Source: Pedobacter sp. W3I1 (GTDB lineage: Bacteria > Bacteroidota > Bacteroidia > Sphingobacteriales > Sphingobacteriaceae). From it: DNA of 64,000 nt. The stretch lies in assembly GCF_030816015.1 (NCBI RefSeq), contig NZ_JAUSXN010000001.1:682001-746000 (forward strand), read 5' to 3'. The translations under genes and the position numbers were made by a program. The notes under the pieces are model-generated. The model saw only the letters and a list, made by a program, of their open reading frames with translations, was not told the DNA's origin and did no database searches. Of this stretch, positions 42,721 to 52,041 are shown one piece after another; position 1 is the first letter of the stretch; every line of letters starts with the position of its first letter.

Positions 42721-43757
42721 TGAATTATACTTTAAAGGTTGCGGAGATTAGGCAGGAAACTGAGGATACAGTTACTTTGTGTTTTAAGCAACCTGGATTA
42801 AAAAAGGTTAAATATGAGGCTGGTCAATATCTTACCTTAATCTTCAGAATTAATGGCAGGCGTTATATCCGTCCTTATTCATTCTCATCCTGTCCAGGTG
42901 TTGATTCTTTTTTAGAAGTTACTGTTAAACGTGTAGAGAATGGCCTTGTTTCCAATCACATTAATGATATGGTACAAGTTGGTGATACTATTGAAGTAAT
43001 GCCACCAATGGGCGATTTTATTTATGATACAGGGCAAGATTTTGAAGATATATATTTCTGGGGAGTAGGTAGTGGGATTACACCTTTAATTTCTATTATT
43101 AAGTATATATTATCAACTACGACAGCCGTAAAGGTTCATTTGAATTATGGAAATAAAAACCATGAAACCACTATTTTTAAGAATCAAATTGAACTATTAA
43201 AAACACAGCATGCTGACCGCTTTATCGTACGTCATTTTCATACCAAATTATTTGTGGACGAAGCTAATCCACATTTAATTCAGGGAAGAATTGATCAAGC
43301 TAAGGCTTTACAGATTCTGGATGAAAGTTCTGATGCGAAAAAATGTGCTCATTATATCTGTGGGCCTGCTGGTTTAAAAGAATCTGTGAAAAGTGCCATT
43401 CTAAATAAATTTGGGTCTTTGGAAAATGTATATTCTGAAGATTTTGAACTGGTGAAAGATCCAAAGGATTTGATTGATGTTCATACTCAACATGTGCTCT
43501 TAAATTTTAATGGAAAGGGCTATCATCTCGAAGTAGCAAAGGGGAAAAGTATTTTAGAAGCGGCTTTAAATGCTGATATTGAATTGCCTTACTCGTGCCA
43601 AACTGGGAATTGTAGTACCTGCAAAGGAAAATTGCTAGATGGAAAGGCTAAAATGATAGGGTTAAATAAAAAAAGAGAGGATTTGGCAATAGATGAGTTT
43701 TTACTTTGTTGTGCCCATCCCTTAACAGAAAACGTACATATAGAAATATTAAGTTAA
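42720..43757 (+). CDS. CDP-6-deoxy-3,4-glucoseen reductase (E3-type), PaaE-like domain order
   Basis: A 345-aa flavo-iron-sulfur electron carrier. The N-terminal part binds FAD (RPYSFSSCP, about residues 53-61) and NAD(P)H (GVGSGITPLISI, about 115-126; YICGPAGL, about 214-221). The C-terminal part is a plant-type ferredoxin with CQTGNCSTC and a later Cys in LLCCAHP. Its place beside rfbF, rfbG and rfbH shows that it should pass electrons from NADH to the C3-dehydratase RfbH in 3,6-dideoxyhexose synthesis. The ferredoxin domain is C-terminal, whereas in the Yersinia enzyme AscD it is N-terminal. Confidence 0.85.
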   Translation: MNYTLKVAEIRQETEDTVTLCFKQPGLKKVKYEAGQYLTLIFRINGRRYIRPYSFSSCPGVDSFLEVTVKRVENGLVSNHINDMVQVGDTIEVMPPMGDFIYDTGQDFEDIYFWGVGSGITPLISIIKYILSTTTAVKVHLNYGNKNHETTIFKNQIELLKTQHADRFIVRHFHTKLFVDEANPHLIQGRIDQAKALQILDESSDAKKCAHYICGPAGLKESVKSAILNKFGSLENVYSEDFELVKDPKDLIDVHTQHVLLNFNGKGYHLEVAKGKSILEAALNADIELPYSCQTGNCSTCKGKLLDGKAKMIGLNKKREDLAIDEFLLCCAHPLTENVHIEILS

Positions 43758-43763
43758 AAAGAT

Positions 43764-44540
43764 ATGAAGGTAGTAATACTAGCAGGTGGTTTAGGTACCC
43801 GATTAATGGAAGAAACCGAAGCTCGCCCAAAACCGATGGTTGAAATTGGTGGAAAGCCAATTCTGTGGCATATCATGAAGATATACGAGGCTTATGGTTA
43901 TAACGATTTCGTATTGTGCCTGGGCTACAAAGCACAAAGTATTAAAGAATATTTCTTAAATTACTACCTGTACAATTCGGATGTTTCTATTGATATTGAA
44001 AAAAACAAGGTTGATGTACATTTTTCTAATTCTGAATCTTTTAAAGTTACCTTGGTTGATACTGGATTAACGACGAATACTGCTGGTAGGATTAAAAAAA
44101 TTCAAAAATATGTTGACGGTGAAACCTTTATGTTAACCTATGGTGATGGTGTTGCTGATATTAACATTAACGCACTGGTGGAATTTCACAATAGTCATGA
44201 TAAATTGGCTACTTTAACGAGTATTCAGACTCCTGGACGTTTTGGCAACATTGAAATGGATAATAATGGAACCGTTAAACATTTCGTAGAAAAACCTCAG
44301 GGTGATGGCATGTGGATTAATGGTGGATTCTTTGTTCTTGATTCTGGGATTTTTAAATATTTAGAAGGAGATGTTGAAGATGTGCAGTGGGAAAATAAAC
44401 CGCTAAAAGAAATTGCCAATGATGGTCAATTAGCTGCTTTTAAGCATTCGGGCTTCTGGAAACCAATGGATGCCCTGAGAGACAGAATTGAATTGGAACA
44501 ACTTTGGAGCAGTGGTGAAGCTAAATGGAAAATTTGGTAG
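43764..44540 (+). CDS. rfbF: Glucose-1-phosphate cytidylyltransferase
   Basis: A 258-aa enzyme that joins CTP and glucose-1-phosphate to CDP-glucose, the first step to CDP-3,6-dideoxyhexoses. The signature is GGLGTRLMEETEARPKPMVEIGG, beginning at residue 7, where the usual LSEET appears as LMEET, followed by KPILWHIMKIY and the YGDGVADI motif (about 131-138). The length is normal. It lies 6 bases after the E3 gene and 1 base before rfbG. Confidence 0.95.
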   Translation: MKVVILAGGLGTRLMEETEARPKPMVEIGGKPILWHIMKIYEAYGYNDFVLCLGYKAQSIKEYFLNYYLYNSDVSIDIEKNKVDVHFSNSESFKVTLVDTGLTTNTAGRIKKIQKYVDGETFMLTYGDGVADININALVEFHNSHDKLATLTSIQTPGRFGNIEMDNNGTVKHFVEKPQGDGMWINGGFFVLDSGIFKYLEGDVEDVQWENKPLKEIANDGQLAAFKHSGFWKPMDALRDRIELEQLWSSGEAKWKIW

Positions 44541-44541
44541 T

Positions 44542-45633
44542 ATGAGTTTTCAAAATATATATCAAGGTAAAAAGGTATTAATTACCGGACATACAGGTTT
44601 TAAAGGGTCTTGGATGGCGATCTGGTTGAAGGAATTGGGTGCCGATGTATATGGTTATGCTTTACCGCCATATTCTGAAATGGACAATTTCGTAACCAGT
44701 AAACTTGCAGATCATGTACATCATCTTGAAGGTGATGTGCGTGATGGGGCTAAATTGAAACAATATTTTCAAGATGTACAACCTGACTTTGCATTTCATT
44801 TAGCCGCGCAGCCGCTTGTAATTTTATCATATAAAGATCCCGTTGGAACCTTTGATACCAATTTAATGGGAACGGTTAATTTTTGGGAAGCTGTAAGGGC
44901 AACTCCATCTGTTAAGGCGGCTGTTAATGTAACCACAGATAAATGCTACGATAACAAGGAATGGGTGTGGGGCTACAGGGAAAATGATCCTATGGGCGGA
45001 AAGGACCCTTACAGCGCATCTAAAGGATGTTCTGAATTGATTACGAACGCTTATCTTGAATCTTTTTTTAAGGCCGAAGGTACCTGTAATATCGCTTCTG
45101 CTCGAGCAGGGAATGTAATTGGCGGAGGGGACTGGGCTGCCGATCGTATTATTCCTGATTATTTTAGGGCAGTCAAAGAAGGAAAAAAGTTAGAAATCAG
45201 AAATCCTTTCGCTACCCGCCCATGGCAACATGTTTTAGAGCCGTTAAGCGGATATCTAAATCTTGGAGCAGAACTTTGGTTAAAGGGTAAAGACTTTAGC
45301 GGCGGTTGGAACTTTGGGCCAGAAGACAATACTAATTATTCTGTAAAAGAGTTGATTGATGAAATGCTTACGCTTGATGGCCGTGGAGGATACATCATTC
45401 CTGAGCAGACTCAAAAAATGCACGAGGCTATTTTATTAAAGTTAGATATCTCGAAGGCCGCTAATTTTCTAAAGTGGAAACCTGCATTAGGTTTTAAAGA
45501 AACTGTAGATTTCACACTTACTGGTTATTTAGACGATCTTAGCGAAGACGGAAACATGTTTAACCTGCGATCGAAACAAATTGAACTTTACACTAAAGTA
45601 GCTTTAAATAAAGCGATAAACTGGGCATTATAA
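44542..45633 (+). CDS. rfbG: CDP-glucose 4,6-dehydratase
   Basis: A 363-aa extended SDR from the ATG at 44542 (MSFQNIYQGKK). The frame extends 18 codons upstream into rfbF, but those residues are the rfbF end read in another frame. It has ITGHTGFKGSWMAIWLKELGA (the RfbG-type variant of the NAD motif, begins about residue 14), VTTDKCYDNKEW (about 131-142), and DPYSASKGCSEL (about 154-165). It turns CDP-glucose into CDP-4-keto-6-deoxyglucose. The stop codon overlaps the next start by one base. Confidence 0.95.
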   Translation: MSFQNIYQGKKVLITGHTGFKGSWMAIWLKELGADVYGYALPPYSEMDNFVTSKLADHVHHLEGDVRDGAKLKQYFQDVQPDFAFHLAAQPLVILSYKDPVGTFDTNLMGTVNFWEAVRATPSVKAAVNVTTDKCYDNKEWVWGYRENDPMGGKDPYSASKGCSELITNAYLESFFKAEGTCNIASARAGNVIGGGDWAADRIIPDYFRAVKEGKKLEIRNPFATRPWQHVLEPLSGYLNLGAELWLKGKDFSGGWNFGPEDNTNYSVKELIDEMLTLDGRGGYIIPEQTQKMHEAILLKLDISKAANFLKWKPALGFKETVDFTLTGYLDDLSEDGNMFNLRSKQIELYTKVALNKAINWAL

Positions 45634-46169
45634 TGGAAATATTAGATACACCATTCCAGGATTTATATATAATGGAATACAATAGCTTTCTTGATAATAG
45701 AGGGGAATTTGTTAAGACAATACATAAGGAAACATTTTTGGAGAAAAACCTGAACTATGTTTTTACAGAAAGTTTTTATTCGATTTCCAACAAGAATGTG
45801 ATTCGTGGAATGCATTTTCAGGTGCCTCCCGAAGATCATTCAAAGTTGGTTTATGTTGTTACCGGATCAATCATAGATGTTATCTTAGATATCCGAACAA
45901 GCTCTGAAACTTATGGGGAATTTTTCTTTTTAGAATTATCTGCTAAGAACAGGAAAGGTATTTATATTGGAAAAGGATTTGCACATGGGTTTTTATCGTT
46001 AGAAAATGGTACAACTGTAGAGTATCATACATCAACCAGTCAAAACCGTGAATGTGAAGCAGGTATTAGGTTCGATTCGTTTGGATATGATTGGGAAGTA
46101 AAAAAGCCTATATTGTCTAACAGAGATTTAGAATTTAAGATTTTTTCTGAAATACAAAGCCCATTTTAA
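45633..46169 (+). CDS. RmlC-like epimerase, probable AscE (CDP-sugar 5-epimerase)
   Basis: A 178-aa cupin of the dTDP-4-dehydrorhamnose epimerase family, with FTESFYSISNKNVIRGMHFQVPP (His in RGMH at about residue 62) and GKGFAHGFLSLENG (about 113-126). It differs from the rfbC product at 30.8 kb and lies inside the CDP-dideoxyhexose genes, which matches AscE of Yersinia, the C5 epimerase of the CDP-L-ascarylose pathway. The function is inferred from family and position. One base overlaps with rfbG; one base separates it from the next gene. Confidence 0.75.
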   Translation: MEILDTPFQDLYIMEYNSFLDNRGEFVKTIHKETFLEKNLNYVFTESFYSISNKNVIRGMHFQVPPEDHSKLVYVVTGSIIDVILDIRTSSETYGEFFFLELSAKNRKGIYIGKGFAHGFLSLENGTTVEYHTSTSQNRECEAGIRFDSFGYDWEVKKPILSNRDLEFKIFSEIQSPF

Positions 46170-46170
46170 C

Positions 46171-47052
46171 ATGAAGGCATTTATCATTGGAGCATCGGGT
46201 TTGGTTGGCTCACATTGTTTATCGGTTTTTAAGAATAATAACTGGGATGTGATGGGTACCCATTTAAGCTTTTCTACAGATTCAACTATAGCTTTTGATT
46301 TCTTAAAGGATGACTTAGAAATTTTATTTAACAATTCAAATTTTCAACCAGATGTAATCATTCATTGTGCAGCATTAACCAATGTGGATTATTGTGAAAA
46401 AAATGTAGAGGAAAGCTACGAAAAAACAGTTTTGCCAACAGAGAAAATCGTTGACTATTGTAAAAAAAATAATGTAAAATTAGCGTTCATTTCTACGGAT
46501 TATGTATTTGATGGCGCTAATGGTCCCTATCGGGAAGATGCCGAAGTTAATCCGTTAAATGTATATGGAAGCCACAAATTAGATTGTGAGCAACTCGTCT
46601 CAACATTATCTGATTATTTAATTTTGCGGATTACGAATGTTTACGGTGAAGAAAAAAGGTCAAAAAATTTTATCTCAAGATTAATTGAAGATCTTCGTAA
46701 TAACGTAGTAAAAGAGCTTAATCTGCCATATGATCAGTTTGCAACACCGATATATGCCGGGGATATTGCAAATATGACACTTAAATTATGTGAAGACCGT
46801 AAAAATGGTATTTACCATTTATCAGGTACGGACTATTATAACAGATTTCAGCTTGCGTCAAAAGTCTTATCTTATTTCAAGGATAATAAGACATTAAAAA
46901 TTAATTCTGTAAAAACATTAAGTGTTAATCAAGCTGCCTTGAGACCCTTAAATGGAGGCTTATTAAATACAAAATTTATTGAAGAGTATCCTGAATTTAC
47001 ATTTGAAAATGTAGATTTCTTTATCTTAAAAGTAACAAAACATGAACTATAG
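46171..47052 (+). CDS. RmlD-like reductase, probable AscF (CDP-dideoxyhexulose reductase)
   Basis: A 293-aa SDR of the dTDP-4-dehydrorhamnose reductase type, with [14 protein letters not shown] (residues 7-20), [26 protein letters not shown] (about 108-121) and [11 protein letters not shown] (Tyr-x3-Lys, about 130-140). In this position it best fits AscF, which reduces the 4-keto group of the CDP-3,6-dideoxyhexulose after epimerisation. A role in a second rhamnose-like pathway cannot be excluded. Its last 11 bases overlap the rfbH start. Confidence 0.75.
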   Translation: MKAFIIGASGLVGSHCLSVFKNNNWDVMGTHLSFSTDSTIAFDFLKDDLEILFNNSNFQPDVIIHCAALTNVDYCEKNVEESYEKTVLPTEKIVDYCKKNNVKLAFISTDYVFDGANGPYREDAEVNPLNVYGSHKLDCEQLVSTLSDYLILRITNVYGEEKRSKNFISRLIEDLRNNVVKELNLPYDQFATPIYAGDIANMTLKLCEDRKNGIYHLSGTDYYNRFQLASKVLSYFKDNKTLKINSVKTLSVNQAALRPLNGGLLNTKFIEEYPEFTFENVDFFILKVTKHEL

Positions 47053-48346
47053 ACATTTTAGCGGAACCTTGCAAGAACAACTATCTGAGATAGCCGCAAA
47101 AAACGCAAAGCGAGAAATTATACCGGGGAAGGATTATATTGCCGTTACAGGAAAAGTAATGGATGAAGATGACCTGTTATTAGGTGTAGATTCTATGTTG
47201 GATGGCTGGCTTACAGCTGGGCGTTTTGCAACTGAATTTGAATATGAGTTTGCTAAATATTTTGGAGCTACTAAAGCGTTATTGGTAAATTCGGGCTCAT
47301 CAGCCAATTTGGTGGCATTTTACACGCTAACATCTCCTAAACTTGGTGATAGAGCGATTAAGCCTGGAGACGAGGTAATTACGGTTGCAGCTGGCTTTCC
47401 CACAACTGTTAATCCAATAGTACAAGCCGGTGCGATACCTGTTTTTATTGATGTGGATATTGCTACGCATAATGTTAAAGCAGATATGATTGAAGCTGCA
47501 GTTTCATCAAAAACGAAAGCAATTATGATCGCCCACTCGCTAGGTAATCCATTTGATTTGGACGAGGTGATGCGTGTTGCTAGAAAATATAATTTGTGGG
47601 TTATTGAGGATGACTGCGATTCCTTAGGTGCAACATACAAGGGAAAGAAAACGGGAACATTTGGTGATTTATCTACATTTTCATTTTATCCTGCTCACCA
47701 TATTACAATGGGTGAAGGTGGAGCTGTAGTAGTTAATAACCCTGAATTAGCTAAAATTGCTGAAAGCTTTAGAGATTGGGGAAGAGATTGTTATTGTTTA
47801 CCAGGCAAAGATGATACTTGTGGCTGTCGCTTTGGTCAACAGCTGGGGAGTCTTCCTTACGGTTATGACCACAAGTATACTTATTCACATGTGGGTTTTA
47901 ACCTCAAAGTAACCGACATGCAAGCTGCATTAGGTGTTTCACAACTTAAAAAAGTTGAGCATTTTATACAAAGAAGGAAAGAAAACTACAAAGCTTTATA
48001 TTCTAGAATGAAGGAATTTGAAGAAGTATTTATATTGCCGGAACCAACCCCAGATTCTGATCCTTCTTGGTTTGGATTTTTAATGACACTTAGAGAGGGT
48101 GATTCGAATGATCGTCATATGTTGGTGCAGCATCTAGAAGAGAAAAAAATCGGGACGCGATTACTCTTTGCTGGTAACTTATTAAGACAGCCTGCCTATG
48201 CTAATGTTGAACATAGAGTAGTAGGGGACTTAGTAAATACAGATATTATTATGAACCAATCATTTTGGTTAGGTGTTTGGCCGGGGTTAAATGAAAATCA
48301 TTACGACTATATAACAGATGTTATTAGGAACTATATTAATTCTTAA
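47042..48346 (+). CDS. rfbH: CDP-6-deoxy-4-hexulose 3-dehydrase (RfbH/E1)
   Basis: A 434-aa PMP-dependent [2Fe-2S] enzyme that removes the C3 hydroxyl of CDP-4-keto-6-deoxyglucose. The residue where aminotransferases have Lys is His, in [13 protein letters not shown] (His219/220), and the four cysteines lie at 192, 250, 252 and 260, spacing C-X57-C-X1-C-X7-C, as known for the Yersinia E1 cluster. NSGSSANL and [12 protein letters not shown] are the cofactor-fold motifs. With the E3 gene at 42.7 kb it completes C3 deoxygenation. It overlaps the upstream reductase gene by 11 bases. Confidence 0.96.
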   Translation: MNYRHFSGTLQEQLSEIAAKNAKREIIPGKDYIAVTGKVMDEDDLLLGVDSMLDGWLTAGRFATEFEYEFAKYFGATKALLVNSGSSANLVAFYTLTSPKLGDRAIKPGDEVITVAAGFPTTVNPIVQAGAIPVFIDVDIATHNVKADMIEAAVSSKTKAIMIAHSLGNPFDLDEVMRVARKYNLWVIEDDCDSLGATYKGKKTGTFGDLSTFSFYPAHHITMGEGGAVVVNNPELAKIAESFRDWGRDCYCLPGKDDTCGCRFGQQLGSLPYGYDHKYTYSHVGFNLKVTDMQAALGVSQLKKVEHFIQRRKENYKALYSRMKEFEEVFILPEPTPDSDPSWFGFLMTLREGDSNDRHMLVQHLEEKKIGTRLLFAGNLLRQPAYANVEHRVVGDLVNTDIIMNQSFWLGVWPGLNENHYDYITDVIRNYINS

Positions 48347-48363
48347 TTTTTATAATATCAGTT

Positions 48364-49269
48364 ATGCTTGAAGAGGTTACTTTTGCTATTCCCACTTATA
48401 ACAGGAATGAGTATTTAAAAAAATTGCTAGATTCTATCCCTGTGTCGTTGAGTACAGCTTTTGTAATTAGTGATAATGGAGGTTATGTGAGAGAGGAAAC
48501 CCTTCAAAAACATAGATCTAAAATTACGATTGTTTCTTCAAAAGAGGTTGTAGGAATGTATGAGAATTGGAATAAAGCTATCGATTTAGTACAAACTAAG
48601 TGGTTCTTTATTCCATCAGACGACGACCTTTATTATGAAGATGGTCTAGCAACTATTCAGGAGATTTTACAAAAATATCCTAATGGGGATATATTTATCT
48701 TTGGTCATCATGTTATTGATGAAAATGATAAAATTTTGTCACAATGGGTACCATCTCAAGAAGTAGAACTATTAGCACCAAAGGGATTTGAAGTTTTTAA
48801 ATATGGTGTAAACGCTAGATTTCCATCGATCTTGTTCAGGACTGCGCATGTAAGGGAAATGGGGGGGATTGACTCCTCGTATTCTTTTACCGCAGGGGAC
48901 AGTTTACTTATACAAAAATGTTTAATCAATGGTACCGCTGTTTTTGTAGATAAAATCGTTGGTGCCTATCGTACCTGGCCAAATAATTACACTAATCAGC
49001 TTATCGCTTCGAAAGAATGGCTTGAGAAAATCGACAGATGGCAAGATGAAATTGCTATCGAACTAAATAAAACGAATGGTAAAAAATTAAATTTAGCTAG
49101 CATAAAAGATGAAGTATACGCTCAAAATCTTCTCAATAGCATTGTAGTTATGAGAAAAAATAAAAAGCAGTTATTATCTATCCTAAAGTTTCTTTACCAA
49201 AATAGATTTCCTTGGAAAGCAAATTTCAAGACAAAAGTACAAGTATTTAAATTAATCTTAATTGGATGA
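48364..49269 (+). CDS. GT2 glycosyltransferase (possible dideoxyhexosyltransferase)
   Basis: A 301-aa GT-A enzyme. FAIPTYNRNEYLKKLLDSI (residues 7-25) is the nucleotide-binding start, VGMYENWNKA follows, and PSDDDLYYEDG (about 86-96) gives the DxD motif. The overall pattern resembles the abequosyltransferase-like GT2 group. It lies 17 bases after rfbH, so transfer of the CDP-dideoxyhexose is a reasonable guess, not a demonstrated one. The last 4 bases overlap the Wzx gene (ATGA). Confidence 0.75.
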   Translation: MLEEVTFAIPTYNRNEYLKKLLDSIPVSLSTAFVISDNGGYVREETLQKHRSKITIVSSKEVVGMYENWNKAIDLVQTKWFFIPSDDDLYYEDGLATIQEILQKYPNGDIFIFGHHVIDENDKILSQWVPSQEVELLAPKGFEVFKYGVNARFPSILFRTAHVREMGGIDSSYSFTAGDSLLIQKCLINGTAVFVDKIVGAYRTWPNNYTNQLIASKEWLEKIDRWQDEIAIELNKTNGKKLNLASIKDEVYAQNLLNSIVVMRKNKKQLLSILKFLYQNRFPWKANFKTKVQVFKLILIG

Positions 49270-50531
49270 AAAGGAGCCTAATAACATCTATTGCTGGCTC
49301 GACTTCTTTCAAACTTTTGTCTGCGGTTGTTTCTTTCTTAACTGTTCCCTTATTGCTTAAAACGTTAGGAACTGATAGCTATGCAATTTGGGTTACTACA
49401 ACGGCGTTGGTAGCCTGGCTAAACCTATTTGATTTTGGATCTGGATATAGTTTGAAAAATAAAGTTACTGAAAGCATTGCCCTTGATAACTATACAGAAT
49501 TAAATGGTTTAATTGCCGGAACTATCCAGTTCTATTTACTAATGTCTTTAGGGATTTTACTTGTTTTTATAGGATCCTTGTTCGTCGTTTCTGTTTTCAA
49601 AGCCAATTTAATTCTCGCATTAGTTTTATATTTACCCATTATTTTCTCGTTTCCATTAACACTAGGTCATTTTATTATACAGGGAAGGAAAAAATTTAAC
49701 ACATTTAATTTTTTATTATTATTCCAATCAATTGTTTGGTTAGTTATAGTAATGTTTTTTAGATATGGATTATTTTCAGTTAGCCTTTATACACTAGCAA
49801 CACTTTATAGCGGCTTATTTTTCGTGACAAATTTAATGATTATGATTTATTCCTTAAAAGGAATAGGGTTTAAGGTAAAAGAAATATTTAATTTTAAGCA
49901 TATCGTAGCTTCAAAAGAATCATTGAAAGTAGGTTATCGTTTTTTCCTCCTTCAAGTTTCTTCATTATTCCTTTTTTCCCTTGGGAATATATTGACTTAC
50001 GATCATCTTACTTTGTCAAACGTTGCACAATTTGATACAGTTAACAAAATATACTTAATGGGTATGACTGTGTTTAATGTAGTAATTTCAGTTTATTGGG
50101 CGGAAATATCGCATGCAAAAGCCACTAAAGATAAAAAAGTACTCAATAAATTATTTAATCAACTATTACTTATAGCAATTGTTTTTTGTATGGGGACATT
50201 GATTTTTACTTTTTTCATCCCATTTGTAATTGAAATTTGGACAAAAAAAATGATAAAAGTGGAGTTGTTTCAATTATATCCATTCGTAATATTAGTTTGC
50301 GTGCAGGCTTTGGCATACGCGGGCGCAACAATATTAAATGCCTTTGAAAATTTAAAAGGACAAATTATTTTGGCTGTTATGGCAGCACTATTCATTATTC
50401 CCTTAGCTAAGTTTTTATTTACTTTAAATGTAGGCATCGGTACAGTTCCTTTATCTAGTGCTATCCTTCTTGTTCCGTCAGCTATATTTGTTATTTATAA
50501 GGCAAGAGCAATAATTAATAACGTATCATGA
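49266..50531 (+). CDS. wzx: Wzx-like oligosaccharide flippase
   Basis: A 421-aa protein with about twelve membrane spans and the MOP/MATE-type start (GSTSFKLLSAVVSFLTVPLLLKTLGTDSYAIW, about 11-42), followed by LFDFGSGYSLKNKV (about 56-69). It should move lipid-linked repeat units to the periplasmic face. Sequence identity within this family is low, so the call rests on layout and place among glycosyltransferase genes. It overlaps the next gene by 4 bases. Confidence 0.85.
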   Translation: MKRSLITSIAGSTSFKLLSAVVSFLTVPLLLKTLGTDSYAIWVTTTALVAWLNLFDFGSGYSLKNKVTESIALDNYTELNGLIAGTIQFYLLMSLGILLVFIGSLFVVSVFKANLILALVLYLPIIFSFPLTLGHFIIQGRKKFNTFNFLLLFQSIVWLVIVMFFRYGLFSVSLYTLATLYSGLFFVTNLMIMIYSLKGIGFKVKEIFNFKHIVASKESLKVGYRFFLLQVSSLFLFSLGNILTYDHLTLSNVAQFDTVNKIYLMGMTVFNVVISVYWAEISHAKATKDKKVLNKLFNQLLLIAIVFCMGTLIFTFFIPFVIEIWTKKMIKVELFQLYPFVILVCVQALAYAGATILNAFENLKGQIILAVMAALFIIPLAKFLFTLNVGIGTVPLSSAILLVPSAIFVIYKARAIINNVS

Positions 50532-51154
50532 TAGGTTTATTCATACAAAAGATTAAAGAATATCAAAATAAAAAAAGACTTAAGGACGCAAATCCTTTTA
50601 TAAATAAAGGAAGTTCTTTTTTATTAGAGACATTTAGATTTGCTGTAACTAATCCAAGGCCTGGTAAAAAATATTTAAGAATTGGAAATGATACAATGCT
50701 TGGTTGCCAAATTACATTTGAATCGACAGAAGGAGAGGTAATTATTGGTGATAGGTGTTTTATTGGAGGAACACACCTAATATCACGTAATAAAATTGAA
50801 ATTGAAAATGATGTAACAATAGCGTGGGGTGGATATATATATGATCATGATTCTCATTCAATAGACTATAGGGAGCGAGAATATGATATTAAAATGCAAC
50901 TGGCTGATTATAGAGAAGGAAGGAATTTTATTCATAGTAAAAAGTGGGATGTTGTAAATTCAAAGCCAATCAAAATTTGTTCCCATGCTTGGATTGGGAT
51001 GAACTGTACTATATTAAAAGGCGTTACAATTGGAGAAGGTGCAATAGTGGGCGCTGGAAGTATTGTTACAAAGGATGTTGAACCCTGGACAATTGTCGGG
51101 GGTAATCCAGCAAAAAAAATAAAGGATATACCAGAAGAACTCAGGAAAAAATGA
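50528..51154 (+). CDS. Left-handed beta-helix acyltransferase (WbbJ/maltose O-acetyltransferase-like)
   Basis: A 208-aa protein with hexapeptide repeats: GDRCFIGGTHLISRNKIEIENDVTIAWGG (about 75-103) and, after a loop with DHDSHSIDYRER, IKICSHAWIGMNCTILKGVTIGEGAIVGAGSIVTKDVEPWTIVGGNPAKKIK (about 152-200). The closing GNPAK motif and the catalytic-type His in DHDSH are typical. It likely O-acetylates a sugar of the polysaccharide. It overlaps wzx and the next SDR gene by 4 bases each. Confidence 0.85.
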   Translation: MIGLFIQKIKEYQNKKRLKDANPFINKGSSFLLETFRFAVTNPRPGKKYLRIGNDTMLGCQITFESTEGEVIIGDRCFIGGTHLISRNKIEIENDVTIAWGGYIYDHDSHSIDYREREYDIKMQLADYREGRNFIHSKKWDVVNSKPIKICSHAWIGMNCTILKGVTIGEGAIVGAGSIVTKDVEPWTIVGGNPAKKIKDIPEELRKK

Positions 51155-52041
51155 AAATACTAATAATAGGCTCTGAAGGTTTTATCGGTAGCCATGCTAA
51201 AAATTTCTTTGCTAAATCAAATGAAGTTTGGGGGGCTGATATTGTAGATAAAAAGTTTGAAAGATATTATCAGTTGCATATTGAGCATAGCAATTTCGAT
51301 TTTATCTTTGAAAGTCAGCGTTTCGATGTTTGTATAAACGCGAGTGGTAACGGAAGTGTTCCAATATCTATAAATAAGCCGGTTTTTGATTTTGAGCTAA
51401 ATGTGACCAATACAATAAAAATATTAGATGCTATAAGAGTTCACAATCCAGATTGTAAGTTCATTAATATGTCATCAGCTGCAGTTTATGGTAATCCTTC
51501 GGCTCTACCTATAAATGAAACGGTAGAATTAAAGCCATTATCACCATACGGATGGCATAAATTATATGCAGAACAACTATGTAGAGAATACTATTATTTA
51601 TACCAAATTCAGACCATTAATTTAAGGTTGTTCTCTGTATATGGCGAGCACTTAAAAAAACAACTTTTTTGGGATATTTATCAAAAAAGTCTTAGATCTA
51701 ACGAAATTGAATTGTTTGGTACAGGAAACGAGACCAGAGATTTCATATACATAAAAGATCTTTTGAATGCAATCCAAAATATAATAGATAAAGGACTTTT
51801 TAATGGAGAGTCATTAAATGTTGCATCTGGAGTTGAAACTTCTATTAAAACAGCTGCAGAAATATTTTGCAGCGCAATTGATTCTAATATTAAAATTGTT
51901 TTTAACTCAATTGTAAAACCGGGAGATCCTCTCAATTGGCGTGCCGACATTAGCAAAATTAGTAGTTTTGGCTTTAAGCAAACTACAACGATTGAAGAAG
52001 GATTAATAAATACTGTGAAATGGTTAAAAGGAAACAAATAA
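51151..52041 (+). CDS. NAD-dependent epimerase/dehydratase (extended SDR)
   Basis: A 296-aa extended SDR. IIGSEGFIGSHAKNFF (residues 4-19) binds the nucleotide, NMSSAAVYGN (about 107-116) gives the catalytic Ser, and SPYGWHKLYAEQLC (about 131-144) the Tyr-x3-Lys. This is the general NDP-sugar epimerase/ketoreductase group; the substrate is unknown. It is one of two SDRs here that could act as 4-ketoreductase or epimerase for the 2-deoxysugar. It overlaps the following glycosyltransferase gene by 22 bases. Confidence 0.8.
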   Translation: MKILIIGSEGFIGSHAKNFFAKSNEVWGADIVDKKFERYYQLHIEHSNFDFIFESQRFDVCINASGNGSVPISINKPVFDFELNVTNTIKILDAIRVHNPDCKFINMSSAAVYGNPSALPINETVELKPLSPYGWHKLYAEQLCREYYYLYQIQTINLRLFSVYGEHLKKQLFWDIYQKSLRSNEIELFGTGNETRDFIYIKDLLNAIQNIIDKGLFNGESLNVASGVETSIKTAAEIFCSAIDSNIKIVFNSIVKPGDPLNWRADISKISSFGFKQTTTIEEGLINTVKWLKGNK

